From Mycolicibacterium arenosum (lineage in GTDB: Bacteria > Actinomycetota > Actinomycetes > Mycobacteriales > Mycobacteriaceae): a stretch of DNA of 64,000 nt. The notes under the pieces are model-generated. The model had not been told where the DNA came from and made no database searches. It saw only the letters and a list, made by a program, of their open reading frames with translations. Position numbers and translations under genes: made by a program. The stretch is from NCBI RefSeq assembly GCF_024320865.1, contig NZ_JANDBD010000006.1, forward strand, positions 124,001 through 188,000. Direction: 5' to 3'. Positions 8,893 through 17,086 of this stretch are shown here, piece by piece. How positions within the stretch are numbered: position 1 is the stretch's first letter; each line of letters opens with the position of its first letter.

Positions 8893-8904
8893 TAGACCGG
8901 TCTA
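8893..8904. promoter_or_regulatory. LacI-type operator palindrome
   Basis: Perfect 12-base palindrome TAGACCGGTCTA with the central CG typical of LacI/GalR sites. A second half-like copy, AATAGACCGGA, follows directly. It sits between the divergent LacI gene and the Gfo/Idh operon, about 76 bases before the latter's start codon. Use by the adjacent LacI protein is inferred. Confidence 0.65.
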
Positions 8905-8979
8905 ATAGACCGGACAACACGCATCCGCTGGAGGAGTCCACAAAGGGCTCACCTCCCGACATGACAAGGAGCAGTGCGA

Positions 8980-10158
8980 GTGACAAAGCCATCGATCGGA
9001 GTCGCCGTCATCGGTGGAGGAATGGCCGGGCGGGCGCACGCCGCCGGTTACCGTTCCGCCACCACCGTCTTCGGTACCGACCGGCCCAACGTCCGACTGG
9101 TGGCCATCGCCGATACCAACGAGGCCGTCGCCGACGACACCGCACGGCGGTACGGGTACGAGCGAGCCGAGTACGACTGGCGTTCGATCGCCGAGGCGTC
9201 CGACATCGACGCCGTCAGCGTCGTCGTCGCCAATCACCTGCACCGCGAGATCGTCGAAGGACTGCTCGCCGCCGGCAAGCACGTGCTGTGCGAGAAGCCA
9301 CTGGCTGGATCACTCGCCGACGCGGAGGCCATGGTGACCGCGGCCGAGGGATCCGACCGGGTCACGGCCGTCGGGTACACCTACCGGCGCTCGCCGGCTG
9401 TCGAGCAGATCCGCCGCGAGCTCGCCGCTGGCACGATCGGCGAACTGGTGCACTTCAACGGGCACTACTGGTGCGACTACGCCCTCGACCCGACGTCGCC
9501 GATCACCTGGCGATACCGCGGTGGGCCCGGCACCGGTGCCCTCGCCGACGTCGGCAGTCACCTGATCGACCTCGGCGAGTTCGTCTGCGGACCGATCACC
9601 GAGGTGGGCGGTGCGGCGTTTGCCACCGTCATCAGGGAGCGGCCGTTGCCACTCGGTGTCACGTACGGACACACCAAGGGTGCGGTGAGCGACGAGTTGG
9701 CACCCGTCGAGAACGAGGACGTGGCGACCTTCACGGCGACGTTCGCGAACGGCGCGGTCGGGACGTTCTCGGCATCGCGTGTCGCGCACAGCCTCCCCGA
9801 CGGCTTGGGCTTCGAACTATTCGCTTCCACGGGTTCCGCGGCGTGGAATCTGCACCGGCCGGGCGAATTCGAGATCTCCACCGTCGAGGGCCGCGCCGAA
9901 CTCGGCGGCCCGCGACGGGTGATCGTCGGACCCGACCACCCGTACATCCGCGGAGGCCTGCCGATGGACGCCGGCGGTGTCGGACACGGGGTCGCGGACC
10001 TGTTCGTGTACCAGACCCGCGCCTTCCTCGACCAGATCGCGGGCATCGGTGACATGGGTCCACTGCCCGACTTCGACGCCGGACTGCACGGTCTACGTGT
10101 CGTCGCCGCCATCGCCGAGTCCGCCCAGTCGGGCGGCGCCACTGTCAAAGTCGTTTGA
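8980..10158 (+). CDS. Gfo/Idh/MocA family NAD(P)-dependent dehydrogenase
   Basis: 392-residue oxidoreductase of the glucose-fructose oxidoreductase / inositol dehydrogenase family. The N-terminal Rossmann motif GGGMAGRAHAAGY is near residue 13, the family CEKPLAGS motif near residue 108, and a GGPGTGALADVGSHLIDLGE segment carries the active-site region. It would oxidise a hydroxyl of a sugar or cyclitol. GTG 8980 is preferred to GTG 8974 because AAGGAG lies eight bases before it. First gene of an operon with an isomerase and a binding protein; substrate not determinable. Confidence 0.88.
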   Translation: MTKPSIGVAVIGGGMAGRAHAAGYRSATTVFGTDRPNVRLVAIADTNEAVADDTARRYGYERAEYDWRSIAEASDIDAVSVVVANHLHREIVEGLLAAGKHVLCEKPLAGSLADAEAMVTAAEGSDRVTAVGYTYRRSPAVEQIRRELAAGTIGELVHFNGHYWCDYALDPTSPITWRYRGGPGTGALADVGSHLIDLGEFVCGPITEVGGAAFATVIRERPLPLGVTYGHTKGAVSDELAPVENEDVATFTATFANGAVGTFSASRVAHSLPDGLGFELFASTGSAAWNLHRPGEFEISTVEGRAELGGPRRVIVGPDHPYIRGGLPMDAGGVGHGVADLFVYQTRAFLDQIAGIGDMGPLPDFDAGLHGLRVVAAIAESAQSGGATVKVV

Positions 10159-10177
10159 CGAGAGAGGAATCAGAACG

Positions 10178-11176
10178 ATGAAGCTCGGTGTCTACACCGC
10201 GATCCTGCACGACAAGCCACTGCGTGAAGCCCTGGAGGTGATCGCCTCACTCGGGCTCTCCGGCGCGGAGATCAATGCAGGCGGATTCCTGCCGACCCCG
10301 CATCTGCCGGTCAGGGACCTGCTGTCCGGTGAGCTCACGCCGCGTCAATACCTGTCGACCTTCGACGGCACCGGGGTCTCGATCGCCGGACTGAACTGCA
10401 ATGGCAACCCGCTGCACCCCGATCCCGAGGTGGGGTCCGAGGACGCCGACGATCTGCGCAACGCGATCCGCGTCGCAGGCCTGCTCGGGGTGGATCGGGT
10501 GGTCACGATGTCCGGTCTACCGCAGGCGCACCGCGGCGGACAGTGGCCGGCGTGGCATGTCAACACCTGGGACTCCGGCTACCTCGACTCGCTCGACTAC
10601 CAGTGGGACGACGTCGCCGTCCCGTTCTGGACCGAGATCGACGCACTCGCCCGCGAGAACGGGGTGAAGGTCGCCATCGAGATGCACCCGCAGAACCTCG
10701 TCTTCAATCCGCCGACGATGAAGCGCCTCGTCGAGAAGACGGGAGCAACGCACGTTGGCGCGGAGATGGATCCGTCCCATCTTTTCTGGCAGGGCATCGA
10801 CCCCGTCGCGGCGATCGAGTGGCTGGGTCCGCTGGTCTTCCACGCCGCGGCTAAGGACACCCGGATCAACGACAACTGCAAGATCTACGGTGTGCTCGAC
10901 GACCGCTTCACCCGAATCCCGTTGGAGCAGAACCCGACCGGGCTCGGTGGACGGCACGTCGTGAACAAGTGGCCCGAGGACTCCGCGTGGGACTTCGTGG
11001 CCGTCGGCCAGGGACACGACACTCGGTTCTGGGCGCGCTTCCTCCAGGCGCTGGAAGCCGTCGACCCGGACATGTGGGTCAACATCGAGCACGAGGACGT
11101 GGCATTCGGGCCGCTGGAGGGCCTGAAGGTCGCCGCCGAAACACTCAAGACCGCCAATTCAGCCAGCGTCGGCTAA
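10178..11176 (+). CDS. Sugar phosphate isomerase/epimerase (xylose isomerase-like TIM barrel)
   Basis: 332-residue AP-endonuclease-2 / xylose isomerase-like TIM barrel. It carries the metal-site strands seen in the family: VAIEMHPQN, then HVGAEMDPSHLFWQG, then FHAAAKDTRIN, and near the end WVNIEHEDV. Members isomerise or epimerise sugars, keto-sugars or keto-inositols. It follows the dehydrogenase by 19 bases with GAGAGGAA before ATG 10178. The pair suggests oxidation of a sugar or cyclitol followed by isomerisation, similar in layout to inositol or rare-sugar catabolism. Confidence 0.87.
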   Translation: MKLGVYTAILHDKPLREALEVIASLGLSGAEINAGGFLPTPHLPVRDLLSGELTPRQYLSTFDGTGVSIAGLNCNGNPLHPDPEVGSEDADDLRNAIRVAGLLGVDRVVTMSGLPQAHRGGQWPAWHVNTWDSGYLDSLDYQWDDVAVPFWTEIDALARENGVKVAIEMHPQNLVFNPPTMKRLVEKTGATHVGAEMDPSHLFWQGIDPVAAIEWLGPLVFHAAAKDTRINDNCKIYGVLDDRFTRIPLEQNPTGLGGRHVVNKWPEDSAWDFVAVGQGHDTRFWARFLQALEAVDPDMWVNIEHEDVAFGPLEGLKVAAETLKTANSASVG

Positions 11177-11191
11177 CCGAAAGAGACGAAG

Positions 11192-12196
11192 ATGAATACT
11201 CAACGTACGCGAGGCAGTGTCCGCATCGCGGTGGTCGCGGTCAGCGCACTACTGGTTTTGACGGCGTGCTCCGCCACCGGGGGTAAGCCGCGGAGCACCG
11301 GCGGCGGAATGGACGCCGGCCAGGCCGACACTCCCCGGTTCACCGTCGCGATGATCACCCACGGCCCGCCCGGTGACACGTTCTGGGATCTGATCCGCAA
11401 GGGTGCGGAAACCGCCGCGGTCAAGGACAACATCGACCTGAAGTACTCGTCGGCGTTGTCCGGGCCGGAGCAGTCCACTCTGGTGCAGTCCGCAATCGAC
11501 AGCGACGTCGCCGCTATAGCGGTCACCCTCGCCCGGCCGGAGGCGATGGAGCCGTCCGTGCGGGCCGCGGTCGACGCGGGCATCCCGGTGGTCGGACTCA
11601 ACGCGGGAATCGACTCCTGGAAGGCGATGGGTGTCAAGGCGTACTTCGGCCAGGACGAGCGGATCTCCGGCGAAGCCGCGGGCCAGCGGCTCGCGACGGA
11701 GGGGGCCAAGAAGGTCGTCTGCGTCATCCAGGACCAGGGCAACGTGTCACTCGAATCACGCTGTGCCGGTGTTGCTTCCGGATTGGGCGGCAGCGGGATG
11801 GAGATCCTGAACGTGAACGGGACCGACATGCCGTCGGTCCAGTCGACCATCACCGCCAAACTCCAGCAGGATCCGAGCGTCGACACCGTCATCACGTTGG
11901 GCGCACCGATCGCGCTCGCCGCCGTCGAATCGGTGGACAACGCGGGAAGCAACGCAAAGATCGCGACCTTCGACACGAACGCCGCACTCGTCGATGCGAT
12001 CAAGGGCGGCGACGTGCAGTGGGCAGTCGATCAGCAGCCGTTCCTGCAGGGCTACCTCGCCATCGATTCGCTATGGCTGTTCCTCAACAACCGCAACACG
12101 ATCGGCGGCGGTATGCCGACGCTGACCGGGCCGGCGTTCATCGACTCGTCGAACATCGACGCCATCGCCGAGTACGCGAAGAACGGAACCCGCTGA
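11192..12196 (+). CDS. Sugar ABC transporter substrate-binding lipoprotein (type I)
   Basis: 334-residue periplasmic-binding protein of the ribose-binding (RbsB) type. The signal peptide ends in a lipobox, LVLTACS, with the lipidated Cys at residue 26, so it is anchored outside the cytoplasmic membrane. The ligand domain has VAMITHGPPGDTFWDLIRKG and ITLGAPIALAAVES. No permease or ATPase follows directly; the nearest are at 15.3-17.1 kb, beyond a TetR/Rieske pair and a second binding protein. It may share that importer or serve one elsewhere. Confidence 0.87.
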   Translation: MNTQRTRGSVRIAVVAVSALLVLTACSATGGKPRSTGGGMDAGQADTPRFTVAMITHGPPGDTFWDLIRKGAETAAVKDNIDLKYSSALSGPEQSTLVQSAIDSDVAAIAVTLARPEAMEPSVRAAVDAGIPVVGLNAGIDSWKAMGVKAYFGQDERISGEAAGQRLATEGAKKVVCVIQDQGNVSLESRCAGVASGLGGSGMEILNVNGTDMPSVQSTITAKLQQDPSVDTVITLGAPIALAAVESVDNAGSNAKIATFDTNAALVDAIKGGDVQWAVDQQPFLQGYLAIDSLWLFLNNRNTIGGGMPTLTGPAFIDSSNIDAIAEYAKNGTR

Positions 12197-12222
12197 CGTA
12201 AAAGGCGCAGGGCCACGCCAGG

Positions 12223-12249
12223 CCGGCGGGCCTACCGTCCGCCCGCCGG
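12223..12249. terminator. Hairpin between convergent genes
   Basis: Perfect nine-base inverted repeat CCGGCGGGC / GCCCGCCGG with a nine-base loop. It lies 27 bases after the binding-protein stop and overlaps the 3' end of the convergent TetR gene. There is no clear T tract, so it may work as a bidirectional, imperfect terminator. Confidence 0.45.
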
Positions 12250-12918
12250 TCGCTGAGCGGTCCCAGCAGCTGCTTCGGAGATCGCGGGCGCAACCCAGCG
12301 GTGCAGGAACGCGCGCAACTCCTCGCCTTCGTGTGGCGGGCGTCCGGGATCGATGATCAGCGACTGGAACATCCGCAGCATGAACTCGACGAGTCCGTCG
12401 AGATCGTCGTCGACCATGCCGACCGTGCTCCAGTCCACGTTGAACCGTTCGAGGAGCGAACGCCCGAAGGACATGGCCATGTCGGAGGTGACCCCCGCGG
12501 AGAAGGCGCTGGCCTTTCCAGGGGTCAGCAACAGCCCCAGGTACTTCTCGTGGGGAAGTCGTTCGAGCGTGTGGGCGAGGCCCTCCACGACGGCGTCGGC
12601 CGGATCGTGGATCCCGCGGACGTGTTCGGCCAGCGCGTCCAGGAAGGGGCCGACCTCGGACACGGAGGTGGCGAACAGCAGGGCCTCGGTGCTGGGGAAG
12701 TAGCGATACACCGTCTGCCTGGTGACGCCGACGTCCTTGGCCACATCGGAGACGCCGAATTCCTTGCCCTGCCGGTCGATTCGGCGTTTGGCGGCGGCGA
12801 GGATGCGTGCGATCGCCTCCTCGTCGTCAGCCGGCTTGGCCCCCGACCACCCGTGCGTGCGCATCAGTGATCGGAATCCCTGGAGTGCATGGTCCAAAAC
12901 GCTACCGTCGCCGACCAC
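12232..12918 (-). CDS. TetR family transcriptional regulator, partner of the Rieske oxygenase
   Basis: TetR regulator of about 228 residues; the helix-turn-helix is SDVAKDVGVTRQTVYRYFPS. The start is uncertain. The frame opens at a TTG at 12948 that lies inside an inverted repeat; GTG 12918 is listed as more credible, and ATG 12864 would also keep the whole DNA-binding domain. It is divergent from a Rieske oxygenase gene, with a CCATACA/TGTATGG inverted repeat between, so it probably represses that gene. It interrupts the surrounding sugar locus. Confidence 0.83.
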   Translation of the reverse strand: MVGDGSVLDHALQGFRSLMRTHGWSGAKPADDEEAIARILAAAKRRIDRQGKEFGVSDVAKDVGVTRQTVYRYFPSTEALLFATSVSEVGPFLDALAEHVRGIHDPADAVVEGLAHTLERLPHEKYLGLLLTPGKASAFSAGVTSDMAMSFGRSLLERFNVDWSTVGMVDDDLDGLVEFMLRMFQSLIIDPGRPPHEGEELRAFLHRWVAPAISEAAAGTAQRPAGGR

Positions 12919-12934
12919 TGGATATCTCGACCAT

Positions 12935-12956
12935 CCATACAGTGACAAGTGTATGG
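12935..12956. promoter_or_regulatory. Inverted repeat, probable TetR operator
   Basis: CCATACA (12935-12941) and TGTATGG (12950-12956) form perfect seven-base arms around eight bases. The site lies in the short gap between the divergent TetR and Rieske oxygenase genes. It is placed to block both promoters; the binding protein is inferred from position. Confidence 0.65.
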
Positions 12957-12986
12957 TCAGCGTGTGGCGGCGACGAGGGAGTGGCA

Positions 12987-14159
12987 GTGACCATTGACGG
13001 GCCCGTGCGAACGGGAGTGGCGGACATCGAGCTGACCAGGCGGGCTCTGCAGTTGGTTCTCGGCAAGACCACCGAGATGGCCGATGACGTTCTCAGGGTG
13101 CCGCTGCACTACTACCGCGACCCCAAGATCACCGAGATCGAGGAACAGCAGATTCTGCGGCGGACCCCGTTGGCGATCGTCTCGAGCGCCCAAGTCGCCA
13201 GCGCAGGCGACTACGTGGTGCGCACGGTGCTGGGCGATTCACTTCTGGTCACCCGCGACAAGGACGGTCGGAGTCACGTCTTCCTGAACTACTGCCGGCA
13301 CCGCGGCGCCATGCCGGCGTGCGGGTCGGGCAACTCGACGCGTTTCACGTGTCCGTATCACGCGTGGACCTACAGGAACGACGGGACGTTGTTCACGGTG
13401 CCGGGCGCCACGGGTTTCGCGGGGGTCGACAAGGCCGACTACGGACTGGTAGAGCTGCCCAATCAGGAGCGGCACGGGTTCATCTGGGCGGTGCTGACCG
13501 CCGATGCGGACATCGACGTCGACGAACATCTCGGGCCCCTCGGGCCGGATCTGGCGGCACTGGACTACGCGTCGTTCGGCTATCACGACGTCCGGGAGTT
13601 CGAGTCCGAGGTGTCCTGGAAGGGGGCGCTGGAAGCCTTCGCCGAGAGCTACCACTTTCCATTCGTTCACGGCGAGAGCCTGATCGGGCAGAACGCGCTG
13701 GCGAACACGTCGATCCACGACGGCTACGGCAAGCATCATCGGATGGGCTTTCCGTTCAACTGGATCGCCAATCTGCAGTCCGACGAAAGCGCCTCCTGGG
13801 ACGTCCGCGACAACATGGGCGTCATCTACTGGATCTATCCGAATCTGGTGCTGGCCAACAGCAATGTAGGGGTCGAGGTCATCGACATCCTGCCCGCCGG
13901 TTCGCCCACGCGGTGCACCGTGCGGCACAGCTGGTTGGCCCGCGTGCCCGCGCCTGACGATGCCACCCGCGCCGGCTACGACATGATCTTCAACGCCGTC
14001 CACGCTGCGGTGCGCGACGAGGACTTCGTGATGCTGCCGCAGTGCGGAGAGGGCGTCCGCCGCGGCCAGCACGACCACATGATCATCGGCCGCAACGAGA
14101 TCGGTGTGCAGCACATGATCCGCGTGTTCGCCCAGGAGCTGGGCGTGGCCCTGAGCTGA
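12987..14159 (+). CDS. Rieske-type aromatic ring-hydroxylating oxygenase, alpha subunit
   Basis: 390-residue oxygenase subunit. The Rieske [2Fe-2S] ligands are Cys103, His105, Cys122 and His125 (CRH, then CPYH). The mononuclear iron histidines are in AFAESYHFPFVH at about residues 223 and 228. It would hydroxylate an aromatic or other cyclic substrate with O2, using electrons from a reductase and ferredoxin that are not encoded nearby. GTG 12987 has AGGGAG just upstream; an in-frame GTG at 12981 is less well spaced. Under probable control of the divergent TetR. No beta subunit is adjacent. Confidence 0.88.
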   Translation: MTIDGPVRTGVADIELTRRALQLVLGKTTEMADDVLRVPLHYYRDPKITEIEEQQILRRTPLAIVSSAQVASAGDYVVRTVLGDSLLVTRDKDGRSHVFLNYCRHRGAMPACGSGNSTRFTCPYHAWTYRNDGTLFTVPGATGFAGVDKADYGLVELPNQERHGFIWAVLTADADIDVDEHLGPLGPDLAALDYASFGYHDVREFESEVSWKGALEAFAESYHFPFVHGESLIGQNALANTSIHDGYGKHHRMGFPFNWIANLQSDESASWDVRDNMGVIYWIYPNLVLANSNVGVEVIDILPAGSPTRCTVRHSWLARVPAPDDATRAGYDMIFNAVHAAVRDEDFVMLPQCGEGVRRGQHDHMIIGRNEIGVQHMIRVFAQELGVALS

Positions 14160-14203
14160 GTGCGGTGGTGAATCGGTTCACCCTGACGCATGCTTTCGGA
14201 TTT

Positions 14204-14236
14204 CTTTCGCGAAAGCGCATGCGCAAGCGCTTGCGC
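14204..14236. promoter_or_regulatory. Cluster of three palindromes upstream of the sugar importer
   Basis: Three adjoining palindromes: CTTTCGCGAAAG (14204-14215), GCGCATGCGC (14215-14224) and GCGCAAGCGCTTGCGC (14221-14236). The last contains GCAAGCGCTTGC, the usual symmetry of LacI/GalR operators with a central CG. It lies about 60 bases before the importer operon, whose last gene encodes a LacI protein. That regulator is the likely binder. Confidence 0.65.
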
Positions 14237-14297
14237 GGTCCTAGTGTCCGAAGAACACGCGGCGCAAGCGGCGTCGCATCGGGACAAGGGAGTCCAG

Positions 14298-15290
14298 ATG
14301 TTGGACAAGCGCGCAAGCATCCGAGCGGTTGGGGCGATCCTGATGGTGGGCTCCGTGGTGCTCGGCATGACCGCCTGCGGTGGCTCGAGTTCGGACAGCG
14401 TCAAGGTCGGGTTGATCACGAAGACCGATTCGAATCCGTTCTTCGTGAAGATCCGCGAGGCCGCCAAGGCTCAGGCCGACAAGGACGGTGCCGAATTGGT
14501 GGCGCTTGCAGGAGCTTTTGATGGCGACAACGAGGGCCAGGTCGCGGCCATCGAGAACATGGTCGGCCAGGGCGTGAAGGGCATCCTGATCACCCCGAAC
14601 TCGTCCACCGGCGTACTCGACGCGATCAAGAAGGCGCGCGACGCCGGTGTCGTGGTCATCGCCCTCGACACCGCGACCGACCCCGAGGACGCCGTCGACG
14701 CGACGTTCGCGACCGACAACAAGGCCGCGGGTGTCAGCCAGGGCAAGTGGGTGAGAGCCGCTCTCGGCGGGAAACCGCCCCAGGTCGTGATGCTGGACGG
14801 AACCCCCGGTGGCACCGTCGACACCTTCCGTCACGACGGTTTCCTCGAGGGCTTCGGCATCACGAACGACTCGCCGGAGATCGTCGGCCAGGAGAACACC
14901 AACGGCGACCAGACCAAGGCGCAGACCGCGATGGAGAACATCCTGTCGCGAGCTCCGAGCATCAACGCGCTCTACACGATCAACGAGCCGGCGGCCGCCG
15001 GTGCGTACCAGGCGATTTCGTCGGCCAACCGCACCGCGCAGATCACCATCGGCTCGATCGACGGCAGCTGCACCGGCATCGCGGACGTGAAGTCCGGGAA
15101 GGTCGGCGGCACAGTGCTGCAGTTCCCGGCGAAGATGGCGGAGCTGGGAGTGCAGGCGGTGGTTCAGTTCGCGAAGGACGGCACCAAGCCGAGCGGTTTC
15201 AACGACACGGGTTCGATGCTCGTCACGGACAAGCCCTTCCCCGGCATCGAGTCGAAGGACACCGCATGGGGCGAGCAGAACTGCTGGTGA
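14298..15290 (+). CDS. Sugar ABC transporter substrate-binding lipoprotein, FrcB/RbsB-like
   Basis: 330-residue binding protein with a lipobox (GMTACGG, lipidated Cys27). The mature part matches the ribose/fructose-binding group: VGLITKTDSNPFFVKIREAA, GILITPNSSTGVLDAI and VVVIALDTATDPEDAVDATF. It begins an operon with a permease, a one-domain ATPase, two kinases and a LacI regulator, an arrangement like the fructose-type frcBCAK systems of rhizobia. ATG 14298 follows AAGGGAG. Fructose, ribose or mannose are plausible ligands; sequence alone cannot choose. Confidence 0.87.
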   Translation: MLDKRASIRAVGAILMVGSVVLGMTACGGSSSDSVKVGLITKTDSNPFFVKIREAAKAQADKDGAELVALAGAFDGDNEGQVAAIENMVGQGVKGILITPNSSTGVLDAIKKARDAGVVVIALDTATDPEDAVDATFATDNKAAGVSQGKWVRAALGGKPPQVVMLDGTPGGTVDTFRHDGFLEGFGITNDSPEIVGQENTNGDQTKAQTAMENILSRAPSINALYTINEPAAAGAYQAISSANRTAQITIGSIDGSCTGIADVKSGKVGGTVLQFPAKMAELGVQAVVQFAKDGTKPSGFNDTGSMLVTDKPFPGIESKDTAWGEQNCW

Positions 15291-15299
15291 GCTAGTTCC

Positions 15300-16307
15300 A
15301 TGGCCACGGGCACTCCCGCAACGTCGCCGTCGACGGCGAAGCCATCGGTGTCGAGCCGGCTCAACGTAGGCAACCTCCTGCGTGAACCGCTGCTCGGCCC
15401 GCTGGTCGCGCTCGTCGTCGCCGTCATCATCTTCAGTTCCATCGCGGATTCGTTCCTCAATCCGCAGAACGTGTCGCTGATCCTTCAGCAGTCGGTAGTG
15501 GTCGGCATCCTCGCGGTGGGGCAGACGCTGATCATCCTCACCTCCGGCATCGACCTCTCGATCGGCGCGGTCGCCGTCTTCGGGACCATCGTGATGGCGC
15601 AGAGCGCGGGCGCCAACGGGCCGGTTGTAGCACTGGGGTTGACGCTGCTGGTGTGCGTCGTGTTCGGTGCGATCAACGGCGGGCTGGTGACGGTCCTGCG
15701 ACTGCCGCCGTTCATCGTCACCCTCGGAACGTTCACCGCGATACTGGCCGCCACCCGGCTGCTCGCCGGCTCTGAGACCTACCGGGTGGAGCAGGGGCCG
15801 CTCACCTTCCTGGGCACGTCGTTCCGGGTGGGATCGTTCTCGACCACCTACGGCGTGGTCGCGATGCTGCTGGTCTACCTGGTGACGTGGTACGCCCTGT
15901 CCCAAACAGCCTGGGGCAAACACATTTACGCCGTCGGTGGGAATCCGCAGGCGTCGGATCTGTCGGGTATCAAGTCCGGGCGGGTGCTGCTCTCGGTCTA
16001 CCTCGCCACGGGGGTGATCGCGGCCATCGCGGCGTGGGCTGCTCTCGGTCGCATCCCGAACGCCGACCCGAACGCCTACCAGAACGCCAATCTCGAGACG
16101 ATCACCGCGGTGGTCATCGGCGGCACCAGCCTGTTCGGTGGGCGGGGTGGCGTCGGCGGAACGCTGGTGGGCACGCTGATCGTCGGCGTGCTGCGCAACG
16201 GTCTCACTCAGGCGGGCGTCGACAGCCTCTATCAGAACATCGCAACCGGAATCCTGGTGATCGTCGCGGTGGCGGTGGATCAGTTCACCCGCAGGAGGTC
16301 GCGATGA
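15300..16307 (+). CDS. Sugar ABC transporter permease, RbsC/FrcC-like
   Basis: 335-residue integral membrane protein with about eight to ten hydrophobic segments. It carries the branched permease signature GQTLIILTSGIDLSIGAVAVFG and the ATPase-contact region AVGGNPQASDLSGIK, both standard for ribose/fructose importer permeases. A polar N-terminus of about 30 residues precedes the first helix. It starts 10 bases after the binding-protein stop and overlaps the ATPase start (ATGA). Confidence 0.88.
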   Translation: MATGTPATSPSTAKPSVSSRLNVGNLLREPLLGPLVALVVAVIIFSSIADSFLNPQNVSLILQQSVVVGILAVGQTLIILTSGIDLSIGAVAVFGTIVMAQSAGANGPVVALGLTLLVCVVFGAINGGLVTVLRLPPFIVTLGTFTAILAATRLLAGSETYRVEQGPLTFLGTSFRVGSFSTTYGVVAMLLVYLVTWYALSQTAWGKHIYAVGGNPQASDLSGIKSGRVLLSVYLATGVIAAIAAWAALGRIPNADPNAYQNANLETITAVVIGGTSLFGGRGGVGGTLVGTLIVGVLRNGLTQAGVDSLYQNIATGILVIVAVAVDQFTRRRSR

Positions 16308-17086
16308 GCGACGCACCCGTTCTCGAGGCACGCGGGCTGGTCAAGAAGTACGGCAACGTCACCGCGATCAACGGGGCCGACTTCGAGTTGCGCGACGGTG
16401 AGGTGCTGGCGGTCATCGGTGACAACGGCGCCGGGAAGTCCAGCCTGATCAAGGTATTGGCAGGTGCTGTGATCCCCGACTCGGGCGAGATCCTGATGAA
16501 CGGAACGCCGGTGTCGTTCAAGAACACTCGAGACGCCAGGGCGGCCGGAATCGAGACGGTGTACCAGGACCTCGCCGTGGTACCGGCACTCGACATCGCG
16601 TCGAATCTCTACCTCGGTCGCGAGATTCGACGAAAAGGCATCGCGGGCAGCCTGTTCCGCCGGCTGGACATGCCGAGGATGCGCGAGGAGGCGGCTCAGC
16701 ACCTCGCCGACCTCAAGATCGGCATCAAGTCGGTGAACCAGGCGGTGGAGACGCTGTCCGGTGGGCAGCGGCAGGGCGTCGCGGTGGCGCGGGCCGCCGC
16801 GTTCGGCCGTGGCGTGATCATCATGGATGAGCCGACCGCTGCTCTCGGCGTCCGGGAGTCGGGACAGGTGATCGACTTGATCCGGTCCATCCGCGACCGC
16901 GGTGTCCCGGTGGTGCTCATCAGTCACGACATGCCGCACGTGTTCGAGGTGGCCGACCGGATCCACATCCACCGACTCGGGCAGCGCGCGGGCGTGGTCG
17001 ATCCGAAGACTCGGTCGATGTCCGAGGTGGTGGCGCTGATGACCGGTGCGGAGGAGCCGACCGATGAGGAACGCGCCGGTCTTTGA
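16304..17086 (+). CDS. Sugar ABC transporter ATP-binding protein, single domain (FrcA-like)
   Basis: 260-residue ABC ATPase. Walker A is GDNGAGKSS near residue 41, the signature LSGGQRQGVAVARA, Walker B VIIMDEPTAALG, and the switch histidine SHDMP. Ribose importers usually have a fused two-domain ATPase of about 500 residues; this one has one domain, as in fructose-type FrcA. It would act as a homodimer under the permease. The ATG overlaps the permease stop, and the following kinase gene begins inside its 3' end. Confidence 0.88.
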   Translation: MSDAPVLEARGLVKKYGNVTAINGADFELRDGEVLAVIGDNGAGKSSLIKVLAGAVIPDSGEILMNGTPVSFKNTRDARAAGIETVYQDLAVVPALDIASNLYLGREIRRKGIAGSLFRRLDMPRMREEAAQHLADLKIGIKSVNQAVETLSGGQRQGVAVARAAAFGRGVIIMDEPTAALGVRESGQVIDLIRSIRDRGVPVVLISHDMPHVFEVADRIHIHRLGQRAGVVDPKTRSMSEVVALMTGAEEPTDEERAGL

